In this document: piece after piece, positions 7,901-14,465 of the stretch
Position numbering within the stretch: position 1 is the first letter of the stretch
Layout: every line of letters begins with the position of its first letter
Assembly: GCA_032128395.1 (NCBI GenBank)
Contig: JAQBGV010000037.1
Coordinates: 1-15,000, forward strand
From: JAQBGV01 sp032128395
GTDB lineage: Bacteria; Planctomycetota; UBA8108; UBA1146
DNA: 15,000 nt
Reading direction: 5' to 3'
Translations under genes and position numbers: made by a program
The notes under the pieces: generated by a model
The model's database searches: none
What the model saw: only the letters and a program-made list of their open reading frames with translations
Told to the model about the DNA's origin: nothing

Positions 7901-10900
7901 GGGATACTCGTTCGCGATCGAACTGCCGAGGGATCTCTACCTGAGCGGCACCCCGGTCCCGGTGACGGTGCGGGCGACCACTCCCGACGGAAAGCCCGCA
8001 GCGCGCGAGCTGAGCCTCCGGGTCGAGCGCTTCGAGACCGACCCGTTCGGTCAACTCACCCCGGTCACCGTCGAGACACATCCCCTCGCCACCGACGCGG
8101 AGGGGACGGCGAGCACCGCACTGCGACTCGATCGCGGCGGGCAGTACCGACTCCGCGCCGAGGGGAGCGACCGCTTCGGCAACCCGGTGAGCGCCGAGAG
8201 GGAGCTGACCATCTCCGGCGAGGAGGACGCCGTGAAGCTGCGCGTCCTCACCGAGCGCACTCGGGTCGACGTCGGCGAGACTCTCTCCGTCGATCTGCAT
8301 CACCGCGGCGAGCCGGGACTCGCCCTCGTCACCTTCGAAGGGGAGGAGATCCTCGAGTACCGACTCGTGCGTCTCCAGCGCGGAACGAACCCCCTCGAAG
8401 TCATGGTCGGTTCATCGATGTTTCCGTCCTTCCACGTCGCGGTCACCCGCATGGCCGGGCGCGAACTGCTCGAGGCGGGCGCGTCCTTCGAAGTCTCTCG
8501 CCGTCTGCAGATCGAGATCGTCACCCCCGAGACTCCGGTCCGCCCCGGCGATCCGACGACGATCGGGGTGCGGATCACCGACGGACTGGGGAACCCGGTC
8601 GAGGCGGAGCTCTCGCTCGCCGTGATCGATGCCGCGGTATGGGACTTGTACGGCGAAGCCGTCGACCTGGTCGAAGTCTTCGATGCGTTCCGCCGCGAGC
8701 CCGCGCTGCGCAGCGCCTCGAGCTGCGTCTTCGAGTACCGGGGGGAGACGCGTCGAATCGCGCGGGCGGTACTCGATGAACTCGCGCGCGCGGAAGACGA
8801 GGCGGGGTTCGAGGTCCGCAGACTCGAAGTGATGAGCTCGCTCGAGGCTCAGCGGGAGGTTGTCCTCGGGGGAGCTGGGGGCCAGGGGAGTCGCCCCGAT
8901 CGAGGGGGCAGACAGCGGGCCTCCCAGAGCGGGATGGAGCCAGCGTCGCGGCCCATGGGCGGCGTCGATGAAGAAGATCTCCAGCTGTTGAAGGATGAGC
9001 GCTTCGCCGGTGGAGCGTTCAACGGACCCACGACATTCGGAGCGAACTTCCGAAGGAATGGCGATGACCGCGCACCGGGTGACTCTCCGGAACGCCGCCG
9101 CCCCCTCGACTTCGATACCGCATTCTGGACGCCGTCGGTCATCACCGATTCCGACGGACGGGCCGAGATCACGTTTCCGATCCCTCCTCGCAGCACGCGG
9201 TGGCACGTCAGCGCCCACGGGGTGACCCGGGAGAGCCAATTCGGTGGCGGCCACGGCAGCCTCGTCAGCCGCGAAGATCTGATCCTGGAAATCGTCTCGC
9301 CCCCGAGCTTCCTCGAGGGCGATGCTCCACGGATCGCAATCCGCGCACACTCGCTCGGAGAAGAGTCGGGGCGGGGTCGACTGACCCTGGTCGCCCGAGC
9401 CGGAGCGAGTGCGCGCACGTTCACAGCGGAGATCGATCTCGAGCCGGGGAAGCCCGTCGAGCACCTGTTCGAGGCGCTCGCGGCGCTCCCTGCTCCCGAG
9501 TCGCTCTCCCTCATCGCGACCCTCGAAGCGACGTTCCCTTCGGGCACTCGCACCATCGAGACGATCCGAGAGATCCCCGTCGCACCATGGGGACTCGAGG
9601 TCGCCGCGCGCTCCGCGGGCGAACTCACCGACGAGACCGCCTTCGAGCTTTCGATCCCGGGCTCGGGCACCCTGCGCGACCGCGAGCTCACGGTGTTCGT
9701 CGGCGCCGGGCTCGACCCGCTGCTCGTCGAGGAGGCCCTCGGCGGCATCTCCTCCGTCGGCCGCCGGACCGGAGCGATCGCGATGACGCACACGTCCCGT
9801 GCGAACGCGCTCCTCGGGATCCTCGAAGTGCTCGCCAGAGGCGACGGCTCCCTCGATGCCGCGCGGCGCCGACAGCTCCGCCAGCGGAGCGAAGGGCTGA
9901 CCGCGACCCTCGTCGCGGCCCAACGGGAAGACGGCGGGTGGGCGTGGACCGGGATGGGGACCTCGCACCTGGAAACATCGTGTCGGGTCGCGTGGGCCCT
10001 CGAGAGTTCCCACCACGCCGGCCGCGCCGTGCCTCCCCGCGTCATCGAACGCGCCGTGACTTTCCTCGAGGCGAAGTCCCGAGAACTCCCGCAACAGGCC
10101 ACCGAACAGAAGGTGATGCTGGTGCATGCCCTCTCGGTGCTCGGTTCCGACGACTTCGGAGCTGCGAACCGCCTCCACCGCGGTCGGGAGAGCCTCTCCC
10201 CCGCCGCCCTCGCGCACCTGACCCTCGCTCTCGCGGCGATGGATCGCGGATCGATGGCGCATGAGACCGCCGAACTCCTCGAACGCGCCGGTGACTCGCA
10301 CGGCCGGTGGCCCCTCGAGAAGAACCGCCAGTTCCAACGCGATCCGCTCGGCATGGATGCCCTCGCGCTCCTCGCGCTCGTCGAAGCCCGCCCGAGCTCA
10401 CCGCGCATCCGCGAGCTCGTCGACGGATTGCTCGAGCGCCATCCGTGGGGTCGCTCTTGTGAACAAGGCCTGGTCGTCGCCGCGATCGCGCGCTACCAGG
10501 GGGAGACCGTCCCGGCGCGCGCGCGCCTCGAGGTGTTGCTCGAGACCGGCGATGAAGCGCCGCAGCGATTCGTTCTCGATGACCGGGCGGCGAGCCACAC
10601 CATGGTCATCCCCCTCGGCGACGGAGCGGGGACGTTGCCCGTCCGCCTGCGCGTGGTCGGTCGCGGCCGGGCGCGGTACGCGGCGGTCCTCCGCGGAACG
10701 ACGCGCGAGGTCGCGGCGCGAGTCGAGACCGCGTTCGCGATCGAACACCATCTCTACCAAGCGGTCGCGCCGCGCCACGAGGGGCGCCCGATCTCGACCG
10801 GGTTCGGGGTCCTCCAGGGCTCGTTTCAACGCTGGCAGAACCTGGTCTCCGAACTCCCCCGCGGTCACATCCTCGACGGGGAACTCCAACTCCGCGACCG

Positions 10901-12977
10901 CCGCCGCGGCCAGCGGACCGACGATCACGCGCAGTACCTCGCGGTCGAGATCCCGATCCCCGCGGGCATGCGACTGCTCGCCGGCAGCCTCAGCGGCCCG
11001 ATCGAGCACCATGTCGTCGAGGACGACCGCGTGGTGCTCCATCTCCGGCAAGACGGATCGGTGACGATCGGCTACTCGTTGGTCGCGTTCCTCCCCGGGG
11101 AGTACCGGGCGCTGCCGGTCGTGGTGCGCAGTGTTCCGGAGCCCGACCGTATCAGCATCGGTGAAGCGGTGTCGCTCAAGATCCTGCCGAGGGATGAGCA
11201 GAGCTCGAACCCCTACCGCCCGACGCCGAACGAACTCTTCTACTTCGGCAAAGCGCTCTACGACGGTGGCTCGTTCGACGAAGCCCACTCGCGCCTCTCG
11301 GCCCTCTACGACGGCTTCGAGGACAGGCTGGAAGAGCCGGTACTTCGCGACGCGGCGACGATGCTCCTCTTCCTCTCGATCCGCCGTGAGGACTCCCCGG
11401 CGATCGTGCGCTTCTTCGAGGTGCTCAAGGAGAAGAACCCAGACCTCGACATCCCGTTCGACCGGGTGGTCCGGGTCGGCGAGGCGTACCGGGAGATCGG
11501 CGAGCACGCACAGGCGATGCTCGTCTTCCGCGCGGTGATCGAGGAGACCTTCGGCAAGGACCTCAAGATCCCCGGCGTGCTCGAGGAGCAGTCCGACCTC
11601 GCGAATTCCCTCGCCACCTTCGACCGACTGCTCTCCGAGTACCCGCCGATCCCGACCGTGGTCGAGAGCTGGCTGACCGTCGCCGACAAGCGGATGGCGA
11701 GCGCACCGGGCGCAGCGTCCGATACGAGCCTCCGGCGAGCGGGAATCGATCGCGCCCAGCTGCAGGCGGACGCGATCCGTGGCCTCGAGCGCTTCCTCGC
11801 GCTCCACTCCGAGAATCCGACCGCCCCCGATGCCGGGCTCAACCTGGTCTCCGCGCACCTCGGACTCGAGGACTACGAAACCGCGGCGAAACTGGCGGGC
11901 ACGTTCGCCGGGCTGTACGAGGAGCCGCGCTACGTCGATTCGTTCCTCTACACCCGCGCCGTCGCCGAGTGGTACCTCGGTCTCGATCGGGAGGCGCTCG
12001 ATCGCCTCGCGCGTATCGCCGATGCGCTCTACATCGAGGAGGACGGCACCGAGCGCCGGAGCGAGAACCGGGAGCTCGCGCTCTACATCCTGGGTCAGAT
12101 CCACCACGCTCGTCGCGAGTTCGCGGAGGCCGCCCGGTACTACGAGAGAGTCGAGGAGGAGTTCTCCGACGCGCGAGAAGCGCTCGAGGGATTCCGAGCT
12201 CGCTCGATCGAGATGGACGAAGTCACGACCGCGCGCCCGGGCGGGACCGTTCCGCTCGAGATCCGCGCCCGCAACATCCCCGAGGTCGAGCTCCTCGTCT
12301 ACGAGGTCGATCTGATGACGCTCTACCTCCGGGAGAAGAACCTCTCGAACGTCACAGCGGTCGAGCTCGCGGGGATCACTCCGACGATCCGCCAAAAGCT
12401 CGTTCTCCCCGCACCAGAAGAGGCGAAAAGTCTCGACCCGATCGAGAACACCGTCGAGCTGGCGCTCCCCGAGGCGGGGGCATACCTAGTGATCTGCCGC
12501 GGCGGCGATCGACACAGCTCCGCCCTGGTCCTGGTCAGTCACCTCGAGCTGCGCGTCGCCGAAGACACGGTCTCCGGCCGCATGCGCGTACAGGCGGTCG
12601 ACCCCCGCGACGGAAGTTTCATCCGCGGCGTCGATGTGCGCGTGATCGGCAGTGCGAACGAAGGCTTCGTCACCGGAGAGAGCGACCCACGCGGCCTCTT
12701 CATCGCCGACGGAATCCGCGGCACTGCGACGGTGATCGCCCGCCACGGAAAAGAGGACTACGCATTTCACCGTGGGGAGCTCGCGCTCGGAGCTCCGCCG
12801 GAGAACCAAGCCCAAACCCGGGAGCCACAGGGAACGATCGGGGGGCAGCTGGACGCGAACCAATACTTCAAGAACGTGCTGGATTTCAACGGCGCCCAAC
12901 AAGGGATGCGGAGCGAGAACTTCCAGCGAGAGGTCAAGCAGACCCGCAAGGGAGTGAAGGTGAAGCAGGCGCAGTGA
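4995..12977 (+). CDS. giant exported TPR / alpha-2-macroglobulin-like protein lacking the thioester
   Basis: 2660 residues; ATG at 4995 with GGAGG 4 nt upstream. Signal peptide 1-28 (LCVLLATVALC, cut after SALA). Residues about 45-560 are TPR-like helical pairs. An MG1-like domain (about 567-675) and MG2 domain (about 676-770) follow, then MG3-MG5-type sandwiches (from RRGYRPGNTVRWRAVLRE, about 776) and the VIDAAVWDLY motif near 1211. A Gly/Arg/Ser-rich linker (about 1292-1370) sits where a bait region would be. The A2M signature starts at 1373 (TAFWTPSVITDSDGRAEITF). The alpha/alpha-toroid (about 1570-1860) has QREDGGWAWTGMGTSHLET, and a sandwich (about 1980-2065) fits the receptor-binding-like position. 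A second TPR block (about 2074-2405), second MG1 (about 2406-2516) and second MG2 (about 2517-2596) follow, then a basic tail. The thioester position reads GAIAMTHTSRAN, without Cys or Gln. A2M-family proteins trap proteases; without a thioester, covalent capture is unlikely, and a scaffold or non-covalent role is inferred. There is no pbpC neighbour. Confidence 0.92.
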   Translation: MLRPRSLCVLLATVALCGTHLLPSALADDSKPLPGDPGVPASVREALLREDYSHALELLEELAGKDSDHADLWQFARAKTLSLGNRLDEARGVLQGFGEAYPESRWRHLARFLLAEVLREQGDDAGAERILEAEVARLRSPTRIGELADIYLDLAGRLSTPADPGDLGALPLDYNRAHLLYGKVIELEPPTDRFERAFFRRGVCLEELGRWGEASNAFREYLARFDPEAHLDTRLGVGAQVFRARFELGRCEARLGVGDGARRVFQDLEAAIAAALRGDPRWSRLPSDETSHAAWADLQAECLWEAAWTWPRESVIETELAATSLRRLLEGHPAHRRTPQAAYVIGEWLAAITQPDAAIEAWTRYRASESRITDPTVADEDARLRQRAAFRIGELRLAQGRLDDAIAVFTEYTTRYPTGSDWAAAQQRIIDAEYQDGDHRYRAGEFAAARESWERFLVRHPIDSRAPMIIGRIGQSHVDQSRRLDRESDSLDRAALEPMWREAIRVWRRLVAKYPQDTHAQRARFAIAEVLETDLLDPDTAIPAYRECFGTSYESSARTRLARMVERELTVSTPRTWRSGEAAKIRVESRNIEELEVRIYPIDLEAYFQKHRTHAGIDRLDLDLIAAAETVTISVDRYRQYLPLTRDVELPVEGAGAWAISVTAGELQATTLVLRSDIDVIVKSSRREVFVFAQSMKDDAPAEGVRVLVDLETAEGPSVREVRTGVDGVVRVRFDELASGSAVRVFAEKDGHVASSGLSLDGLSLSSGPQPRGVIITDRRGYRPGNTVRWRAVLREVVDGHYSFEPGAKYRVEAIGPNGEVWWRGERDLGDFGTLHGELELSSLAPLGSHQIVCSTPNGPSFRGHFQVDEYVPRRVDLTLETERMVFYRGETIELVARARFYYGEPLADAPIRIELPDGRQLDLRTDAEGTARVPFETRELPFEGEIDFSAQLPEEDVHADTLVYLAVTGYSFAIELPRDLYLSGTPVPVTVRATTPDGKPAARELSLRVERFETDPFGQLTPVTVETHPLATDAEGTASTALRLDRGGQYRLRAEGSDRFGNPVSAERELTISGEEDAVKLRVLTERTRVDVGETLSVDLHHRGEPGLALVTFEGEEILEYRLVRLQRGTNPLEVMVGSSMFPSFHVAVTRMAGRELLEAGASFEVSRRLQIEIVTPETPVRPGDPTTIGVRITDGLGNPVEAELSLAVIDAAVWDLYGEAVDLVEVFDAFRREPALRSASSCVFEYRGETRRIARAVLDELARAEDEAGFEVRRLEVMSSLEAQREVVLGGAGGQGSRPDRGGRQRASQSGMEPASRPMGGVDEEDLQLLKDERFAGGAFNGPTTFGANFRRNGDDRAPGDSPERRRPLDFDTAFWTPSVITDSDGRAEITFPIPPRSTRWHVSAHGVTRESQFGGGHGSLVSREDLILEIVSPPSFLEGDAPRIAIRAHSLGEESGRGRLTLVARAGASARTFTAEIDLEPGKPVEHLFEALAALPAPESLSLIATLEATFPSGTRTIETIREIPVAPWGLEVAARSAGELTDETAFELSIPGSGTLRDRELTVFVGAGLDPLLVEEALGGISSVGRRTGAIAMTHTSRANALLGILEVLARGDGSLDAARRRQLRQRSEGLTATLVAAQREDGGWAWTGMGTSHLETSCRVAWALESSHHAGRAVPPRVIERAVTFLEAKSRELPQQATEQKVMLVHALSVLGSDDFGAANRLHRGRESLSPAALAHLTLALAAMDRGSMAHETAELLERAGDSHGRWPLEKNRQFQRDPLGMDALALLALVEARPSSPRIRELVDGLLERHPWGRSCEQGLVVAAIARYQGETVPARARLEVLLETGDEAPQRFVLDDRAASHTMVIPLGDGAGTLPVRLRVVGRGRARYAAVLRGTTREVAARVETAFAIEHHLYQAVAPRHEGRPISTGFGVLQGSFQRWQNLVSELPRGHILDGELQLRDRRRGQRTDDHAQYLAVEIPIPAGMRLLAGSLSGPIEHHVVEDDRVVLHLRQDGSVTIGYSLVAFLPGEYRALPVVVRSVPEPDRISIGEAVSLKILPRDEQSSNPYRPTPNELFYFGKALYDGGSFDEAHSRLSALYDGFEDRLEEPVLRDAATMLLFLSIRREDSPAIVRFFEVLKEKNPDLDIPFDRVVRVGEAYREIGEHAQAMLVFRAVIEETFGKDLKIPGVLEEQSDLANSLATFDRLLSEYPPIPTVVESWLTVADKRMASAPGAASDTSLRRAGIDRAQLQADAIRGLERFLALHSENPTAPDAGLNLVSAHLGLEDYETAAKLAGTFAGLYEEPRYVDSFLYTRAVAEWYLGLDREALDRLARIADALYIEEDGTERRSENRELALYILGQIHHARREFAEAARYYERVEEEFSDAREALEGFRARSIEMDEVTTARPGGTVPLEIRARNIPEVELLVYEVDLMTLYLREKNLSNVTAVELAGITPTIRQKLVLPAPEEAKSLDPIENTVELALPEAGAYLVICRGGDRHSSALVLVSHLELRVAEDTVSGRMRVQAVDPRDGSFIRGVDVRVIGSANEGFVTGESDPRGLFIADGIRGTATVIARHGKEDYAFHRGELALGAPPENQAQTREPQGTIGGQLDANQYFKNVLDFNGAQQGMRSENFQREVKQTRKGVKVKQAQ

Positions 12978-13350
12978 TCTGGCTCTCTTGCGCAATCAAG
13001 GCGGCTGATGTCGTCGAGCACACGCAGGGCGCAGTTCGACACTGGGAGAAGGCGGACTCGCTCTTCCCATACCTCATCCTCGCGGACGGATTTCCGGCAG
13101 GATTCAATCGGATCGCGACGGGGCCACATGTCCCGGACGGGATCGAAGCTGACGCCGTGATATACGGGTGCTTCGTGCTGCACGCATTCCGTGGAATTGG
13201 TGTTGCGGATAGAGGCGCCATCGAGGGACTCGACGCTCACCGGGGAGAGTGGGAGATCGTGACGTATCCGACTCATGGGGCGCCATCGCCTTCTGTAGAC
13301 GAGTGCTCAGAAACTACACTACGGTTGGGCGGGCATGCGAACGGTGCCCA
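12978..13350 (+). pseudogene. frameshifted, N-terminally degraded GNAT acetyltransferase remnant
   Basis: In one plus-strand frame, 13172-13210 reads FVLHAFRGIGVAD, preceded by YLILADGFPAGFNRIATG. This is the strand 3-4 and acetyl-CoA loop pattern of GCN5-related acetyltransferases (FFVL..RGrGvG). It continues to GEWEIVTYPTH, ending at 13276. The family then expects x-A-I-A-F-W-R-R-V; that text appears in another frame at 13279-13320 as GAIAFCRRVLRNYT. A one-base loss at 13277-13278 joins them, so the gene is broken. The first 40-50 residues of a GNAT are not recognisable. The frame is also open from a GTG that overlaps the stop of the giant gene (GTGA, 12974-12977), but this is probably chance because the reading there is not GNAT-like. 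GC is lower than in the gene before it. The substrate cannot be guessed. The family assignment comes from motif reading only. Confidence 0.55.
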
Positions 13351-13827
13351 GTGAAACGGATTGTGACTCGCAGAGTCCTTCTTGTCCCAACCCTTGTTCT
13401 GGCGGTCTTCGTACTGGTCCCCGTTGTCGTTCCGTTCTTTCACCCATGGACCGCGCTGAATTGCGTCCACACCGATGTGAACATCTCCACGGGCCACGTG
13501 CGCCACATTCGCTTTCTTTGGTATCTGCGAGTGCACAAGTCTGTCGAAGACAGCCGACTCTCACAGGTCCTTGCGCTGGACCATCGTGCCTACCCCGATG
13601 ACTGGCGCCGTGCTCTGACGCTTTGCATTGGTCAGGGGCACTCTCCTCATTTCGCATACCACGGCGCTTGCACCCAGATCCGAAGATTCGAAGATCTTTG
13701 CGAATTCCAGGTCTTGGGGGACGCACAGAAGATCGAACTTGCTGAGGAGCTTGTTACTTGCTGGCAGAGCTCAGTCGATGACAAGAGTGCAGAGGAGCTT
13801 CTGAAGAAGTCATGGCTAGGACGGTAG
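13351..13827 (+). CDS. membrane-anchored hypothetical protein
   Basis: 158 residues from a GTG at 13351. This start puts the membrane segment at the N-terminus; the open frame runs further upstream, but those codons are the end of the GNAT remnant. Ribosome-site support is weak. Residues about 8-28 (LLVPTLVLAVFVLVPVVVPF) form one transmembrane helix or uncleaved signal. The rest is a small soluble domain with NCVHTDVNISTGHVRH, HSPHFAYHGACTQI and a helical end (AQKIELAEELVTCW). Six cysteines are present, five of them after the helix. I do not recognise the fold. GC is far below the neighbouring giant gene (sample lines count 48-55 percent against about 75 percent in one line of the giant gene), which suggests foreign origin. 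It lies between two broken genes in what looks like a cassette remnant, and it could be a cassette gene still intact. Confidence 0.55.
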   Translation: MKRIVTRRVLLVPTLVLAVFVLVPVVVPFFHPWTALNCVHTDVNISTGHVRHIRFLWYLRVHKSVEDSRLSQVLALDHRAYPDDWRRALTLCIGQGHSPHFAYHGACTQIRRFEDLCEFQVLGDAQKIELAEELVTCWQSSVDDKSAEELLKKSWLGR

Positions 13828-13853
13828 CCGTTGTCGTCCCCCCGAGCAGGTGC

Positions 13854-13869
13854 AGCGGAGGCTTCCGCT
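13854..13869 (+). terminator. short GC-rich hairpin after the hypothetical gene
   Basis: AGCGGA-GGCT-TCCGCT is a perfect 6-bp stem 26 nt after the TAG at 13825-13827. There is no T-tract. It could be a weak terminator or a chance fold. CAGCGG (13853-13858) can alternatively pair with CCGCTG (13881-13886). Confidence 0.2.
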
Positions 13870-13909
13870 TCGCTACAGCCCCGCTGAGCATTTCCCGTCG
13901 GGCGGCAGC

Positions 13910-14233
13910 ATGAACCTATCATAGAGACAAGTCCTTGCGGAAGAGCCCCTCGACGCGGAATTGAAGCCCGCTTCGCCTGAGTTCCTCGAGTGGCTACAGG
14001 GCCACTCAGCTCCGCGATCCGTGCTCGCACTGTTCGGTTCCTGGGTCAGCAAGATAGAGTTTCTTGCCCACATTTCGTTGGATTCGCCAGAATCGGTTAT
14101 CGCGGAAAACGAAGAATTCCCAATGTGTCATCTCACATGAAGTGCCTTGGGAACGCCGGATCGACGAAAATCCACGGAAGGGCTTTCGTGCCGCGGAGGG
14201 CAAGCGGCCCTGGTCTGCTCGCCCAACGAATAG
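13910..14233 (+). pseudogene. broken remnant of a small protein, weakly SUKH/SMI1-like
   Basis: The frame from ATG 13910 has a stop at 13922-13924, then reads protein-like text: LDAELKPASPEFLEWLQG, HSAPRSVLALFGSW, and SPESVIAENEEFPMCH, until a TGA at 14138. Another frame continues plausibly from about 14136 with HEVPWERRIDENPRKGF. At least one frameshift and one nonsense change are therefore needed. The pattern of an amphipathic helix, FLxHxxxDSPxxxxxEN and a later KGF segment loosely resembles SUKH/SMI1-KNR4 immunity-type proteins, but the C-terminal half is missing. In the first frame the next stop is a TAG at 14231-14233, inside the left end of the attC-like site, as is common for cassette genes. 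That it was once a gene is moderately supported; the family is a guess. Confidence 0.35.
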
Positions 14234-14324
14234 AGTTGTATCTGAAGAGCTCTCGAGATCAGCTCGTCAGAACAGGCGAGGGCGCTCCGCTCGAGCACTC
14301 CAGATACAACTCCATTCGTTAGGC
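14221..14324 (+). other. attC-like integron cassette recombination site (104 bp inverted repeat)
   Basis: It opens with GCCCAAC (14221-14227), matching R'' RYYYAAC, and closes with GTTAGGC (14318-14324), matching R' GTTRRRY. The 32-nt arms 14221-14252 and 14293-14324 are inverted copies identical at 28 of 32 positions. Of the four differences, three (14224/14321, 14232/14313, 14245/14300) are C-A mismatches on the top strand but G-T wobbles on the bottom strand, the strand integron integrases use. A two-base bulge precedes a further CTCGAG pairing, and the central loop is about 36-40 nt. Length fits known attC sites. Odd point: the usual unpaired spacer between R and L boxes is not evident, because GAAT there is paired. 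Orientation fits cassettes coded on the plus strand. Alternative: a palindromic MITE. Confidence 0.65.
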
Positions 14325-14337
14325 CGCCAGACCTGAT

Positions 14338-14343
14338 GAGGAG
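14338..14343 (+). promoter_or_regulatory. Shine-Dalgarno site of the ORF that follows the attC-like site
   Basis: GAGGAG, 6 nt before the GTG at 14350 and 13 nt after the R' box, is a typical arrangement for the head of an integron cassette. Confidence 0.5.
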
Positions 14344-14349
14344 CAACAC

Positions 14350-14418
14350 GTGACGGAACTCGCGGGACTTGGGATACTCTTTGTCGGAAAGCGTCCGTTG
14401 GCGCACATGTTTGCTTGA
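14350..14418 (+). pseudogene. 5' end of a cassette-type ORF cut by the IS66 element
   Basis: A GTG with a good ribosome site (GAGGAG, spacing 6) starts 26 nt after the end of the attC-like site and reads VTELAGLGILFVGKRPLAHM before a TGA at 14416. The first dozen residues look like the natural start of a soluble protein. The later codons probably lie already inside the left end of the IS66 element, so the original gene would have been interrupted after about 10-14 codons. No family can be named from so short a piece. The rest would lie beyond the right end of the element, outside this window. Confidence 0.4.
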
Positions 14419-14465
14419 GCCCTCCGATGCGCGATCCTCCCCAGCAGCCGCGGAGGAGGACTCGA

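Noticed and set aside
10458..10466. Cys-Glu-Gln in the giant protein (residues 1822-1824), a possible thioester
   Set aside because: It lacks the Cys-x-Glu-Gln spacing and lies near the end of the toroid, about 225 residues after the thioester position.
8412..12395. Long open minus-strand frames of 500-665 codons opposite the giant gene
   Set aside because: They are composition shadows of high-GC codons. Their translations are Arg/Asp/Glu-rich without domains, and they overlap a protein with clear domains.
11969..12977. Open plus-strand frame overlapping the end of the giant gene and running into the GNAT remnant
   Set aside because: The part before 12978 is Arg/Pro/Ser-rich out-of-frame text. 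Only the part after 12978 is protein-like, and it is reported as the GNAT remnant.
12767..13276. Minus-strand open frame of 169 codons opposite the GNAT remnant
   Set aside because: No recognisable domain. The plus strand of the same stretch spells GNAT motifs.
13324..13330. GTTGGGC, a second possible attC R' box, preceded by GAGTGCTCAGAAAC that resembles the right arm of the site at 14293
   Set aside because: No RYYYAAC partner or complementary arm within 140 bp upstream. The bases are explained as codons of the GNAT remnant (NYTTVGRA).
13647..14030. Minus-strand open frame of 127 codons after the hypothetical gene
   Set aside because: Ser/Arg/Ala-rich text without a domain. The opposite strand carries the hypothetical gene and the broken remnant.
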